This document shows positions 22,893 to 32,314 of a stretch of DNA of 64,000 bases, in pieces (within the stretch, counting starts at the first letter, position 1; each line of letters starts with the position of its first letter). A program made the translations under genes and the position numbers. The stretch spans positions 186,001 to 250,000 of the forward strand of contig NZ_LAHL01000012.1 of the NCBI RefSeq assembly GCF_000966195.1, written 5' to 3'. The notes below the pieces were generated by a model that was not told where the DNA came from, searched no databases, and was given only the letters and a program-made list of their open reading frames with translations. This stretch comes from Domibacillus robiginosus (GTDB taxonomy: Bacteria; Bacillota; Bacilli; Bacillales; Domibacillaceae).

Positions 22893-23741
22893 TCATTCCC
22901 GAACCATATTCGGATGTAAGATGCATGCAAATGCTTCTTCATCCGATAACACCTTGTCCGTAAACGTAACAAGCGCCCTGTTCGTTTCTTGCTTTTTTCC
23001 ATTTATCCAGACAGTAAAGCTGTCTGTTCGAAAGGAGGCAAGAAGCCTGCTTTCAGCATGAATAGATTTTGATGGAATCCAAACGAGTTTTTCAGTCCAA
23101 TTGTCCGGAAGATGGAGAAGATCGCTGACATCTTCTTTAAAAAGTGCCTCTGGCCATTCTTCTGAGCGATGAATCTGGCAGACTGCTACTTCCTTTTTGG
23201 AAATAGGGTCGCATAAGGCGTTTCCTGTATCAATTAGTCCGTGTCCTGACCAATTAACCCCACAAAGTGTAAAAGATACTGGGACAGTCTGGTTAAGCAC
23301 TCGCCTTGAAGCATTTAAGCCCAGTAGGCGCCGTTGAATAAAATAAAAGGAAATAGCCACTGACAGGATAAAAAAGAATATGAGTGTCCATTTTCCTGCG
23401 TTGGCATACTGGGCATACATGGACTGAAATCCAAATAAAATGCCGCCTGTTAAAAAAACAGTAAAATAAAACGTAAGTACCATAGAAACAAGGCTTTTTA
23501 AACCGGTTGTTTGAAACGCGATCCGAATCATGAACACAGGCATGATGACCGTCAGCGATTTATGCAAAAGTCCGGTCGGGCCTGCTGCTAAATAAATACA
23601 CACGGGTATGGTTCCGGCCATTGAAGCGCCAAGCAGCCGGGACATCCTGAATGTACGCCCGCTCAGCTTTCCTGTTACGAAAAGAAGCAGTGCATCCGCA
23701 GCAAAATTAAAAAAAATAATCCCTTCTGCGTAACCGGCCAA
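22893..23741 (-). CDS. spoIIGA: SpoIIGA, pro-sigma-E processing peptidase
   Basis: 282 residues. A membrane aspartic protease of the sporulation septum that activates pro-sigma-E after a signal from SpoIIR. The N-terminal half has five hydrophobic spans; the C-terminal half carries the catalytic Asp in GLIDTGNALCDPIS near residue 170, like a retroviral protease half-site. The start is a TTG at 23741, eight bases after AGGAGGG. Followed by sigE with a 22-base gap, forming the spoIIG operon. Confidence 0.94.
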   Translation of the reverse strand: MAGYAEGIIFFNFAADALLLFVTGKLSGRTFRMSRLLGASMAGTIPVCIYLAAGPTGLLHKSLTVIMPVFMIRIAFQTTGLKSLVSMVLTFYFTVFLTGGILFGFQSMYAQYANAGKWTLIFFFILSVAISFYFIQRRLLGLNASRRVLNQTVPVSFTLCGVNWSGHGLIDTGNALCDPISKKEVAVCQIHRSEEWPEALFKEDVSDLLHLPDNWTEKLVWIPSKSIHAESRLLASFRTDSFTVWINGKKQETNRALVTFTDKVLSDEEAFACILHPNMVRE

Positions 23742-23782
23742 TTGATCCCTCCTTTTTTCCGGCTGCCTGTCCTATGTGCATT

Positions 23783-23891
23783 AGTTTAACGGATTCAACA
23801 GTGGATGTATGTCGGAATGTAAGTGAATTTTTACAGTAGTTTTTCCGAATCGTGTCTAAGAAAAGCGCGAGTCTGCTGTTCTGTTCCGACA
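23783..23891 (-). promoter_or_regulatory. predicted spoIIG promoter with Spo0A-box-like sites
   Basis: A -10-like TAAACT (23788-23783) lies 21 bases from a -35-like CCGACA (23815-23810), an overlong spacing like the 22-base spacer of the B. subtilis spoIIG promoter. A Spo0A-box-like TGTCGGA (23810-23816, plus strand) overlaps the -35. Two more near matches to TGTCGAA are TGTCTAA (23853-23859, plus strand) and TGTCGGA (23891-23885, minus strand). Position and layout are right; the individual matches are imperfect. Confidence 0.5.
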
Positions 23892-23952
23892 AGCATCTAA
23901 AGATTCTACGCGGCAGTAGACGTACGACCAATCATTCAGCTTAAAAAGAAAC

Positions 23953-23983
23953 AAAAAAACCCGCCACCTAAGTGACGGGTTCC
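23953..23983 (-). terminator. terminator after ftsZ
   Basis: ACCCGTCAC / GGTGGCGGGT hairpin with TTA loop and seven T in the minus direction. It overlaps nothing and separates the dcw unit from spoIIGA. Confidence 0.9.
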
Positions 23984-23985
23984 TT

Positions 23986-25152
23986 TTATCTTCTTCTATT
24001 ACGGTTACGTAAAAATGTTGGAATATCAAGTGTATCATCTGCTGAAGGCTGTTGCTGCTGGCGCATTGGCTGTTCCGGCGCCGGAGCATCCTCGCGCTTC
24101 ATTTCACGAGATTTGGGCTGCTGCTGTGCAGTAGATTGTGAAGGCTGTGGCTTTACTTGGCCAAGACCTGGACGAACCTGCTGGCCGGCTTCACCTGGTA
24201 CTTCTTTAAAGCCAGTTGCAATAACCGTAACGACAATTTCCTCTTTTAAGTTTTCATTAATGACAGAACCGAAGATCATGTTCACATCTTGGTCTGAAGC
24301 CGAAGATACAATATCAGCTGCTTCCTGTACTTCATAAAGACTTAAGTTTGTACCGCCGGTAATGTTCATTAACACCCCTTGCGCGCCATCAATTGCTTTT
24401 TCAAGCAATGGGCTGGAAATCGCTTTTTTTGCTGCCTCTACCGCACGATTTTCTCCAGAAGCAACGCCAATTCCCATCAAGGCAGATCCTTTGTTTGACA
24501 TGATAGTTTTTACATCAGCAAAGTCAAGGTTGATTAAACCCGGTGTTGCGATCAAATCCGAGATACCCTGAACCCCTTGACGAAGAACATTATCTGCTTC
24601 GCGGAATGCTTCAAGCATCGGTGTGCTTTTGTCAACAATCTCAAGCAGGCGGTCATTTGGAATAACAATTAACGTATCAACAGCTGCTTTCATTGCTTCA
24701 ATTCCACCGGCTGCCTGCGTCGCACGCTTGCGGCCTTCAAATGTGAACGGGCGAGTAACAACCCCTACTGTCAAAGCTCCAAGATCTTTTGCAATTTGAG
24801 CAATAACCGGAGCAGCTCCTGTTCCAGTACCGCCGCCCATGCCAGCTGTTACAAAAACCATATCGGCACCTTTAAGTGCTTCTTCAATTTGCTCTTTGCT
24901 TTCCTCAGCGGCTTTTTTTCCGACCTCGGGATTGGCACCGGCACCTAGACCACGTGTCAGCTTGTTGCCAATCTGCATTTTCACTTCTGCTTTAGATAAA
25001 TTTAGGGCTTGTGCATCCGTATTAACGGCAATAAAGTCTACTCCCTGTACTCCGTGCTCAATCATTCGGTTTACGGCATTGTTTCCGCCGCCGCCTACGC
25101 CGATAACTTTAATCGTTGCCAATGAATCTAAACTTGTATCGAATTCCAGCAT
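23986..25152 (-). CDS. ftsZ: cell division protein FtsZ
   Basis: 388 residues. Tubulin-like GTPase that forms the Z-ring. The GTP-binding tubulin signature [13 protein letters not shown] lies at about 105-117, and the T7 synergy loop [11 protein letters not shown] at about 208. A Gln/Pro-rich linker (about 315-370) leads to the conserved C-terminal peptide [13 protein letters not shown] that binds FtsA and SepF. Follows ftsA with a 31-base gap, and ends the dcw operon at a strong terminator. Confidence 0.98.
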   Translation of the reverse strand: MLEFDTSLDSLATIKVIGVGGGGNNAVNRMIEHGVQGVDFIAVNTDAQALNLSKAEVKMQIGNKLTRGLGAGANPEVGKKAAEESKEQIEEALKGADMVFVTAGMGGGTGTGAAPVIAQIAKDLGALTVGVVTRPFTFEGRKRATQAAGGIEAMKAAVDTLIVIPNDRLLEIVDKSTPMLEAFREADNVLRQGVQGISDLIATPGLINLDFADVKTIMSNKGSALMGIGVASGENRAVEAAKKAISSPLLEKAIDGAQGVLMNITGGTNLSLYEVQEAADIVSSASDQDVNMIFGSVINENLKEEIVVTVIATGFKEVPGEAGQQVRPGLGQVKPQPSQSTAQQQPKSREMKREDAPAPEQPMRQQQQPSADDTLDIPTFLRNRNRRR

Positions 25153-25183
25153 GGCAAATCCTCCTATTTAGTTCGCTCTTTTT

Positions 25184-26494
25184 CTATTCCTCGAAAAAGT
25201 ATCCGAAAAGTCTTTTCATTCTTCCTTTAACGCCTTTTTCTTCCCCGTCATGCGGTTGTTCTTTTCTCGCAGGCTTTGTTTCCTGCTTTACATCCGGACG
25301 CTCTTTTCTAACTTCTTTAGCCACCGGAGCCGCTTGATTGGATTCGCTTAATTTCCGTCCTGTCAAACGAGCATTTTTATAAGCATATTTGATAAGACCT
25401 ACCGCAGTCGTAAATTGTGGTTCACGTACACCAATGTAATCAGGAATCGCCACACGTACACGGTTCTGGAATACATCCTGTGCTAAATCGAGAATACCAT
25501 TCATAGCAGATGATCCGCCAGTTAAAACAAATCCGCCCGGAATATCGTGAATACCTGACTGACGAAGTTCTTCAACGACCATCATAAACAATTCTTCCAG
25601 CCGTGCTTCAATAATCTCTGAAATTTCAAGCTGGTTAAACTGATCGTGCTGGTCACTGCCAATCACCGGAACACTAAATACTTCCTCTTCAGAAGCTAAA
25701 TCGTAAAAAGCATGTCCGTGTTTGACTTTGATTCCTTCCGCTTCCTCTGTTGACGTACGCAGGCCAATTGATAAATCTTTTGTAATGTGGTCGCCGCCAA
25801 CAGGCAGAACTGAAGTTTGCTGGATATAACCATCTCTAAAATAAGAAATTGTTGTGGAGCCGCCACCGATGTCTACTAGCACTGTGCCCAGATTTTTTTC
25901 ATCCATCGATAAAGCGATTTCTCCACTCGCAAGCGGCTGCAGAACAATTTCATTAATCTCAAGACCCGCGCGCTCTACACAGCGCAGCGTGTTATGTAGG
26001 AATGTTCTTGAACCTGTTACGATGATGCCTTCCATTTCAAGACGTACACCAAGCATACCGCGAGGATCGTTAATTTCATCAAAGCCGTCAACAATAAATT
26101 GCTTGGCAATCACGTTAACAATTTCCCGGTCGGGTGGGATAGACATCACTTGTGCCGCATCTTTTACCCGGATCACGTCTTCACTTGTAATCTCCCGATT
26201 TTCGCTTGAAACAGCTACAACGCCATTGCACGGGTGCAAAATGGCGTGATTGGCAGCAATACCCACAATGACAGAGCGAATATCAAGGCCAACCATTCGC
26301 TCTGCCTGCTCAATCGCTTTTTTAATCGAATAAACGGTATCGTCGATATCAACGACCGCTCCTTTTCGAATGCCCTTAGATTTTACATTTCCGACACCAA
26401 TTATATTTAAAGAATCATTAACCATTTCGCCAATAATCACTTTAATTGCGGATGTACCGATGTCGAGACTTACTAAAATTTCATTATTATTCAT
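25184..26494 (-). CDS. ftsA: cell division protein FtsA
   Basis: 436 residues. Actin-like ATPase that anchors FtsZ to the membrane. It has the phosphate-1 motif SLDIGTSAIKVIIGE at the N-terminus, GTVLVDIGGGSTTISY (about 204) and GGFVLTGGSSAMNGI (about 333). A charged Gln/Lys-rich linker precedes the C-terminal amphipathic membrane helix GRMKRLFGYFFEE. The ATG follows AAAGGAGGTG. A sigma-H-type promoter lies 85 bases upstream. Confidence 0.97.
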   Translation of the reverse strand: MNNNEILVSLDIGTSAIKVIIGEMVNDSLNIIGVGNVKSKGIRKGAVVDIDDTVYSIKKAIEQAERMVGLDIRSVIVGIAANHAILHPCNGVVAVSSENREITSEDVIRVKDAAQVMSIPPDREIVNVIAKQFIVDGFDEINDPRGMLGVRLEMEGIIVTGSRTFLHNTLRCVERAGLEINEIVLQPLASGEIALSMDEKNLGTVLVDIGGGSTTISYFRDGYIQQTSVLPVGGDHITKDLSIGLRTSTEEAEGIKVKHGHAFYDLASEEEVFSVPVIGSDQHDQFNQLEISEIIEARLEELFMMVVEELRQSGIHDIPGGFVLTGGSSAMNGILDLAQDVFQNRVRVAIPDYIGVREPQFTTAVGLIKYAYKNARLTGRKLSESNQAAPVAKEVRKERPDVKQETKPARKEQPHDGEEKGVKGRMKRLFGYFFEE

Positions 26495-26578
26495 GCTGCG
26501 GCACCTCCTTTACCATAAAAGCGTGAATAACCGAACAACCATTCGCACATTTACTCTATGAATACATGTTTAAGAACG

Positions 26579-26608
26579 TAATTCGTCATATTCAGCATAA
26601 TTTCCTTT
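26579..26608 (-). promoter_or_regulatory. predicted sigma-H promoter of ftsA-ftsZ
   Basis: In the minus direction AAAGGAAAT (26608-26600) and GACGAATTA (26587-26579) are 12 bases apart. Both agree fully with the sigma-H consensus RnAGGAwWW and RnnGAATww. B. subtilis ftsAZ is known to have a sigma-H promoter that raises FtsZ early in sporulation. The rest of the 215-base gap (26495-26709) holds no gene I can see. Confidence 0.65.
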
Positions 26609-26709
26609 TAAAGTTTAGTATTTTTGATGTTTTTCTTAAACTCTCTCATACAAGTCTACACTAAGATAAGAAGCTCGAAAAGGCTAAGTTATTCAGTTTT
26701 AAGAAAACT

Positions 26710-27531
26710 TTATGGCGTCTCTGCTTCCTCTGTCGTTTCCTCTGCTGCTTTCTTTTCAGCTTCTTCTGCTATTTTTTGCTGCTGTTCCGGATCATATGCT
26801 TTAAAATACGAACCAACTTCAATATCAATTACACCTTTTACTTCAGGGTTAAGCTGCGTGGAAATGGACGGATAATAAACCATTTTCTCAGCAAAGGTGG
26901 AGAGGGTAGCAGAAACCTCAAAACCATCTGTCATAAACGCTTTTATATGAAGAGAGTTATTTTTCTTTGGATCGTAATACACTTCTGAAATCGTATTGTA
27001 TACCTCATCTGGAAGTGTTTGAGATGCTTTTACAAATAGATCCAGCGCTTTTCCCTCTTTGAAATCGTACAAAATCGGAAGCTGTAAAGGTGCACCGCTA
27101 AGAGGCTGACTTAAAATCTTTCCGTTTTGAAGAATAGGATACAGTCCACGCTTTTGGGCCGCGTAAGCAATTTCCTTATGCTCTTCTACTGTAATCTTTA
27201 AATCATTTGGAAACCCAATTGTAACCTCTGCATTCTTGATACGGTCATCTTTTAAAAGCACTTCTTCTGCTCTGCCCTTTCCAGCTGCCCAGATACTGCT
27301 TCCTGTTTGAAGTCCGCTTTGTTTGATTATTTCCTGCGTTGTCACCAGGCTGTTTCCCTGCACATGGATTTCTGAAACTTTACTCAAGGAAGACTGCAAA
27401 TAAACAACAAGCAGGATAAGCGCAAAAAACAAAGACAATAAAAGGAGAAGCCGACGATTGGATTTCTTTTTTTTGATCTGTTTCAGCTTCGGAATGCGAT
27501 CCTCAATGGAGATTATTTTTTGCTTTGTCAT
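26710..27531 (-). CDS. divIB: cell division protein DivIB (FtsQ)
   Basis: 273 residues from the ATG at 27531; a GTG two codons upstream is an alternative. Bitopic septum protein that forms a complex with FtsL and DivIC and regulates septal wall synthesis. Short basic cytoplasmic part (KLKQIKKKKSNRR), one transmembrane span LLLLLSLFFALILLVVY (about 27-45), a POTRA domain (SEIHVQGNSLVTTQEIIKQ) and the beta-domain, ending in a low-complexity Glu/Ala-rich tail. Lies next to murG; murB, normally between them in B. subtilis, is absent. Confidence 0.93.
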   Translation of the reverse strand: MTKQKIISIEDRIPKLKQIKKKKSNRRLLLLLSLFFALILLVVYLQSSLSKVSEIHVQGNSLVTTQEIIKQSGLQTGSSIWAAGKGRAEEVLLKDDRIKNAEVTIGFPNDLKITVEEHKEIAYAAQKRGLYPILQNGKILSQPLSGAPLQLPILYDFKEGKALDLFVKASQTLPDEVYNTISEVYYDPKKNNSLHIKAFMTDGFEVSATLSTFAEKMVYYPSISTQLNPEVKGVIDIEVGSYFKAYDPEQQQKIAEEAEKKAAEETTEEAETP

Positions 27532-27605
27532 GTTCACTCACACCTCTCCCCATGCTGCAAACCAGCCGCGCATCCCTTCTTTCAACGCGGCTGACTGCCA
27601 TGTGT

Positions 27606-28715
27606 TCAAGATGAACGGCCATTTCTTTCTGTTAGCTCTAACATTACGTTATATAAACGATCTGCAGCATCAGGAATACCCAGACGTTTTGCTTCTTTTT
27701 TCATTTTATCAAGACGTGGTTCATTCATAAGGATGGCATCTAATTCTTTTACAAGCAGCCCGCCTGTTAAGTCCTTTTCAAGAAGCAGCACTGCAGCATC
27801 CTGATCCGTCAGGGAACGAGCATTTTTTTCCTGATGATTATTTGTTACATATGGACTTGGAATCAAGATAGATGGAATACCCAGCGCTGTAAGCTCTGCA
27901 AGTGTCGTTGCCCCTGCTCTGGCTACGACCAAATCACAAGCAGCCAGTACATCCGGCATATTATGGATAAATGGTTCAACCGCGACATTGTCCGGCTTGC
28001 CTGCCGTTTGAAGCATCGTTGAAACACGCTCGTAATGAACGTCTCCAGTGACATATAAGACCTGATAATCACGTGATGAGAGATCATTTAATGCTTCTGT
28101 TACAGCGTCATTAATAGGTCGTGCACCACGGCTTCCTCCAAAAATAAGCACGGTTTTCCTGTCACGTGTAAACCCATACTTCTCTAATACACCCATACCG
28201 CTTGCTTCTATTACTTCAGAAGCTCTGGGATTGCCGGTAAGAACTGTTTTTTGAGCGGGAAAATGTGCTTTTGCCGCGTCAAAACAAACAGCTACCCTGT
28301 CCACATACTTGCTTAAAAATTTATTTGTTAATCCCGGCACGCTGTTTTGTTCATGAACGATGGATGGAATGCCCATTTTTGCCGCTGCATACACAACCGG
28401 TCCACAGACATACCCCCCAGTGCCAATGACAACATCGGGTTCAAATTCCTTTAGCATTTTTTTACAGTCGTTTACGCCTTTTAAAAAGCGCATAATTGTT
28501 TTCACATTTTCAAATGAAACCGCCCGGCGAAACCCTGTAATGTCGATAGATCGAAAGGGGATGTCTTCCCGTACGACAAGCTTGGATTCCAGACCTTTTT
28601 CTGTTCCAATATACAGGAACGATGTGTCCGGGTGTTTCTTTTTAATCATTCGAATAAGTGCGAGTGCCGGATATATATGTCCACCCGTTCCTCCGCCGCT
28701 GACCACTATTTTCAA
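27606..28715 (-). CDS. murG: UDP-GlcNAc:lipid I transferase MurG
   Basis: 369 residues from a TTG at 28715 that follows GAGGTGA; a GTG at 28724 also reads but has no spaced ribosome binding site. Adds GlcNAc to lipid I to make lipid II on the inner membrane face. Glycine-rich motif [17 protein letters not shown] at the N-terminus, second glycine-rich segment [12 protein letters not shown], and the UDP-binding region [21 protein letters not shown] are intact. Separated from spoVE by 130 bases without a visible gene. Confidence 0.96.
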   Translation of the reverse strand: MKIVVSGGGTGGHIYPALALIRMIKKKHPDTSFLYIGTEKGLESKLVVREDIPFRSIDITGFRRAVSFENVKTIMRFLKGVNDCKKMLKEFEPDVVIGTGGYVCGPVVYAAAKMGIPSIVHEQNSVPGLTNKFLSKYVDRVAVCFDAAKAHFPAQKTVLTGNPRASEVIEASGMGVLEKYGFTRDRKTVLIFGGSRGARPINDAVTEALNDLSSRDYQVLYVTGDVHYERVSTMLQTAGKPDNVAVEPFIHNMPDVLAACDLVVARAGATTLAELTALGIPSILIPSPYVTNNHQEKNARSLTDQDAAVLLLEKDLTGGLLVKELDAILMNEPRLDKMKKEAKRLGIPDAADRLYNVMLELTERNGRSS

Positions 28716-28845
28716 TTCTGTCACCTCAATAATTCATCTGGCAGCTTTTGTTATAGAAACCAGCTGTCCAATGCATTTTCATCTTAAATCAATGCGTACG
28801 CATAATCAAATATTATCTTGAAAAAACCGTAAATTTCCTTCAATA

Positions 28846-29961
28846 TTACCGCATATGACGGCTTGCACTCAAAACAATTCCTGCCAGCGCCAGCGTCATC
28901 GTTAACGAAGAACCTCCGTAACTTAAAAACGGCAGCGTAACACCTGTTACCGGAAGGAGTCCCACAACTACTCCAAGGTTGATAAAAGACTGCAAGCTGA
29001 TCATAGCTGTTAAGCCGAAAACAAGAAGCATGCCAAATGGATCGTCAATCCGCATTGCTATATAGATTCCCCGCCAAATAAGCAGGAAAAACAATAGAAT
29101 AATCCATATGGCTCCGAGAAAGCCCGTTTCCTCTGACCAGATCGCAAAGATAAAGTCCGTTTGAGGCTCGGGAAGATAGTAATATTTCTGCCGGCTTTCC
29201 CCGTAGCCATGCCCGAAAAGCCCCCCTGGCCCGACGGCATACAAAGACTGAATAATTTGAAACCCGCTTCCAAGCGGATCCGACCAGGGATCTAAATAAG
29301 CGGTAATACGTTTCATTCGATATGGGGCTGAGGCAATAAGGACAACTAAACCAACGATAGCTGTGATACCGATCGTCATAAAAAAGCGAATAGGTGCGCC
29401 TGCGCTGAACAGCAGGAGAAATGCGGTACCTCCCATAACAGCAGCGGTGCCAAGATCGGGCTGCAGCATAATTAAGCCAAAAGCACCTCCAATAACTGCT
29501 AGAGGAAGAAAAAGCCCTTTCCAAAACAAATGAATCGTTTTTTTTCGCTCGGACAGGACAGCTGCCAGAAAAAAAACAAGGGCCATTTTCATCCATTCGG
29601 AAGGCTGAAAGGACAAAGAGCCTACACCGATCCAGCTTTGCGATCCATTCCGTACCATTCCTACTCCGGGAATCAATACAGCAATCAGCAAAAGAAATGC
29701 AAGAATGAGTGCTTGCTTTGAGTACGTCTTGAAAAGCCGGTAATCAAGACGCGAGCAAAACAGCAGCACGACAATCCCCGCGCCGGCAAAGATGGCTTGT
29801 CTTTGAACAAAGTAAAAAGAGTTTCCATAATTGAATTGACCCCATACTTCCCCGGCGCTTGCGACCATCAGAAGGCCGCTTCCTGTTAACAACAAGACAA
29901 GCAGCAAAAATAGTTTGTCCGTTCCGCGAGTAGAAACAGCAGCCACCCCTCTCACGCGCAT
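28846..29961 (-). CDS. spoVE: SpoVE, SEDS-family peptidoglycan polymerase
   Basis: 371 residues with about ten membrane spans. SEDS glycosyltransferase; by position after murD and next to murG it is SpoVE, which works with the class B PBP SpoVD in spore cortex synthesis. SEDS motifs: IPGVGMVRNGSQSWIGVG, FQPSEWMKMALVFFLA, AVGPGGLFGHGYGESRQKYY, PEPQTDFIFA, and GVTLPFLSYGGSS. A vegetative FtsW role cannot be excluded from sequence alone. No clear ribosome binding site precedes the first ATG, and a terminator hairpin lies just upstream. Confidence 0.9.
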   Translation of the reverse strand: MRVRGVAAVSTRGTDKLFLLLVLLLTGSGLLMVASAGEVWGQFNYGNSFYFVQRQAIFAGAGIVVLLFCSRLDYRLFKTYSKQALILAFLLLIAVLIPGVGMVRNGSQSWIGVGSLSFQPSEWMKMALVFFLAAVLSERKKTIHLFWKGLFLPLAVIGGAFGLIMLQPDLGTAAVMGGTAFLLLFSAGAPIRFFMTIGITAIVGLVVLIASAPYRMKRITAYLDPWSDPLGSGFQIIQSLYAVGPGGLFGHGYGESRQKYYYLPEPQTDFIFAIWSEETGFLGAIWIILLFFLLIWRGIYIAMRIDDPFGMLLVFGLTAMISLQSFINLGVVVGLLPVTGVTLPFLSYGGSSLTMTLALAGIVLSASRHMR

Positions 29962-29994
29962 TAAAAAACCGGAGCCATCATGGCCCCGGCTCTT
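29962..29994 (-). terminator. terminator-like hairpin between murD and spoVE
   Basis: AGCCGGGGCCA / TGGCTCCGGTT with a TGA loop and a TTTTTT tract in the minus direction, squeezed between the murD stop and the spoVE start. It should reduce read-through into spoVE. Confidence 0.75.
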
Positions 29995-29996
29995 TC

Positions 29997-31346
29997 TTAT
30001 AACGTATTCACACAGTCGATAAATATGTCTCCCCGTTCTTCAAAGGTTTTGTATTGATCCCAGCTTGCACAAGCTGGTGACAACAGGATTACATCACCTT
30101 TCTCGGAGATGGCCACTGCTTTTTGTACCGCGTCTGTCATATATTCAGCTTTTTCAAGAGAAAGAATACCTGCTTTTTCAGCCGTTTCTCTCCATTTTTC
30201 AGCCGTTTCCCCAAACGTAACAATCGCTTTTACATTATCCAAATATGGAAGCAGGTCATCAAAGCCGTTCCCCCTGTCTAATCCCCCGGCAAGCAGCACA
30301 ATGGGAGAATTAAAAGCTGTAAGAGCACTTTTGGTAGCCAGGGTGTTTGTTGCTTTTGAATCATTATAGAATTTCCGACCGTTCCATTCACGCACAAATT
30401 GAGTCCGATGTCTTACACCCGAAAACGTTTTAAGAACATGCGTGATTGCTTCGTTAGATACACCGGATAATTTAACAGCAGCAATTGAAGCCAAAATATT
30501 TTCAAGATTATGGCTGCCAGGAAGCGCAATGTCTGCCACAGGGATAATAGCTTCTTCTTGAAAGTAAACCATCCCATTCTCTATATAAGCGCCATTTTCT
30601 ACTTTTTGGCGCACAGAGAATGGAATCACATTCGCCATGCTGGCTCCAGCCAAAGACAAAAGAGCTTCCTGGTCAGCGTTAATAATTAAAAAATCTTCCT
30701 CTGTCTGGTTTTGTGTGATTTTCATTTTGGCGCCGACATATTCCTCACGTGACCCATGATAATCTAAGTGCGCATCATAAATATTTGTAATGATGGCAAT
30801 ATGCGGGCGAAATTCCTGAATACCCATTAATTGAAAAGAAGAAAGCTCAATGACTACATGGTCCTCAGGCTTAGCCTGCTGTACCACCTCTGATGCCACC
30901 TTGCCAATGTTACCGGCAAGCACGGTGCTTTTGCCGTCTTTTTTCAACATTTCATCAATCAACGTAGTTGTTGTTGTCTTGCCGTTTGTCCCAGTAATCC
31001 CGATAAACGGTGCTTCAGAAATAAAGCCGGCAAGCTCTACTTCGGTAATAACTGGCATTCCATCTAAAACCGCTTTTGAAATAATTGGATTCGAATACGG
31101 AATGCCGGGGTTTTTGACTACCAGTTCAAAACCTTCGTCCAGCAATTCTACCGGATGACTTCCGCAAATGACAGGAATTCCTTCCGTTGAAAGCACACGG
31201 GCGGCTTCATTTTCTTCAAGCGGCTTTCCGTCATTAACCGTTACCTCCGCGCCCAGCTTTTTCAGTAAACGCGCGGCAGCCAGTCCGCTTTTGGCCAAAC
31301 CTAGTACAAGCACTTTTTTTCCATTAAATTGATTTATCTGCTTCAT
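29997..31346 (-). CDS. murD: UDP-MurNAc-L-Ala:D-glutamate ligase MurD
   Basis: 449 residues from the ATG at 31346; the frame is open 26 codons upstream, but this start gives [20 protein letters not shown] and the ATGA overlap with mraY. Adds D-Glu to the muropeptide. ATP-binding loop [14 protein letters not shown] near residues 116-129, VIELSSFQL and [22 protein letters not shown] are intact family signatures. Cytoplasmic. Four-base overlap with mraY indicates coupling. Confidence 0.96.
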   Translation of the reverse strand: MKQINQFNGKKVLVLGLAKSGLAAARLLKKLGAEVTVNDGKPLEENEAARVLSTEGIPVICGSHPVELLDEGFELVVKNPGIPYSNPIISKAVLDGMPVITEVELAGFISEAPFIGITGTNGKTTTTTLIDEMLKKDGKSTVLAGNIGKVASEVVQQAKPEDHVVIELSSFQLMGIQEFRPHIAIITNIYDAHLDYHGSREEYVGAKMKITQNQTEEDFLIINADQEALLSLAGASMANVIPFSVRQKVENGAYIENGMVYFQEEAIIPVADIALPGSHNLENILASIAAVKLSGVSNEAITHVLKTFSGVRHRTQFVREWNGRKFYNDSKATNTLATKSALTAFNSPIVLLAGGLDRGNGFDDLLPYLDNVKAIVTFGETAEKWRETAEKAGILSLEKAEYMTDAVQKAVAISEKGDVILLSPACASWDQYKTFEERGDIFIDCVNTL

Positions 31347-32314
31347 ATGTTCCATACTCCAATCCATAAACCGACCGCTGCTGCAAGGACACCGACAGAC
31401 CAAAAAGTGACAACAACACGCCACTCAGACCAGCCGCCCAGCTCAAAGTGATGATGCAGCGGGCTCATTCTAAATATTCGTTTTCCTCTTGTTTTAAACG
31501 ACCAAACCTGCAAAATAACCGAAAGTGTTTCTGCTACAAAAACAATACCAATAAGCAGCAATAAAAACTCAAATTTCGTTAAAATGGATAAAACGGCAAT
31601 GGCGCCACCAAGGGCAAGTGAGCCAGTATCCCCCATGAATACGTGAGCTGGATATGCGTTAAACACAAGAAAACCAATAATTGCACCCACAACCGAAAAA
31701 GCAAAGATGGCTGTTTCATCGAGCCCCTGGCTCCAGGCAATCACTGCATATGCGCCAAATGCAACAGATGCTGTACCCGAGACCAGCCCGTCAAGACCAT
31801 CCGTTAAATTTACCGCGTTAGAAAAGCCAACAAGCCAGAACAAAACAAACAGCGCATATAGGATCCCTAGGTCAATAGAGAAAAAACCAAATGACAGCTC
31901 AGTGGATAATCCATGCTGAGCATAAATAACGTAAAAAATGATCGAAATGATAATTTGTCCAATTAATTTCTGAAGTGATGTAAGGCCTAGATTACGCTTC
32001 ATCACCACTTTAATAAAATCATCTAAAAACCCAAGGAGTCCAAATCCAATTGTCACAAGCAAAAGCAATGTTGTTTCTGTACCAATCGAATCAAATAATT
32101 GGGTAAAAAACAGCGTCGTAAAAATAATAGACAATAGAAAGACGATGCCGCCCATTGTTGGAGTACCTGATTTTTGTTGATGGGACTTCGGTCCTTCTTC
32201 ACGAATGCTCTGGCCAAACTTAAGCCGTCTTAAAAAAGGAATAAACAACGGTGCAATCATCACAGTAATCAAAAATGAAACAGCAATAATTAATACAATC
32301 TGCCATTCATTCAT
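31343..32314 (-). CDS. mraY: phospho-MurNAc-pentapeptide translocase MraY
   Basis: 323 residues, about ten membrane spans. Transfers phospho-MurNAc-pentapeptide to undecaprenyl phosphate to make lipid I. Conserved acidic loops [16 protein letters not shown] (about 94-109), [13 protein letters not shown] and [20 protein letters not shown], and the cytoplasmic [10 protein letters not shown] histidine motif are all present. Overlaps murD and murE by four bases each. Confidence 0.97.
   Translation of the reverse strand: MNEWQIVLIIAVSFLITVMIAPLFIPFLRRLKFGQSIREEGPKSHQQKSGTPTMGGIVFLLSIIFTTLFFTQLFDSIGTETTLLLLVTIGFGLLGFLDDFIKVVMKRNLGLTSLQKLIGQIIISIIFYVIYAQHGLSTELSFGFFSIDLGILYALFVLFWLVGFSNAVNLTDGLDGLVSGTASVAFGAYAVIAWSQGLDETAIFAFSVVGAIIGFLVFNAYPAHVFMGDTGSLALGGAIAVLSILTKFEFLLLLIGIVFVAETLSVILQVWSFKTRGKRIFRMSPLHHHFELGGWSEWRVVVTFWSVGVLAAAVGLWIGVWNI

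Noticed and set aside
29045-29596. 183-residue frame on the minus strand inside spoVE
   Set aside because: Same strand but out of frame with spoVE, whose conserved motifs continue unbroken through this region.
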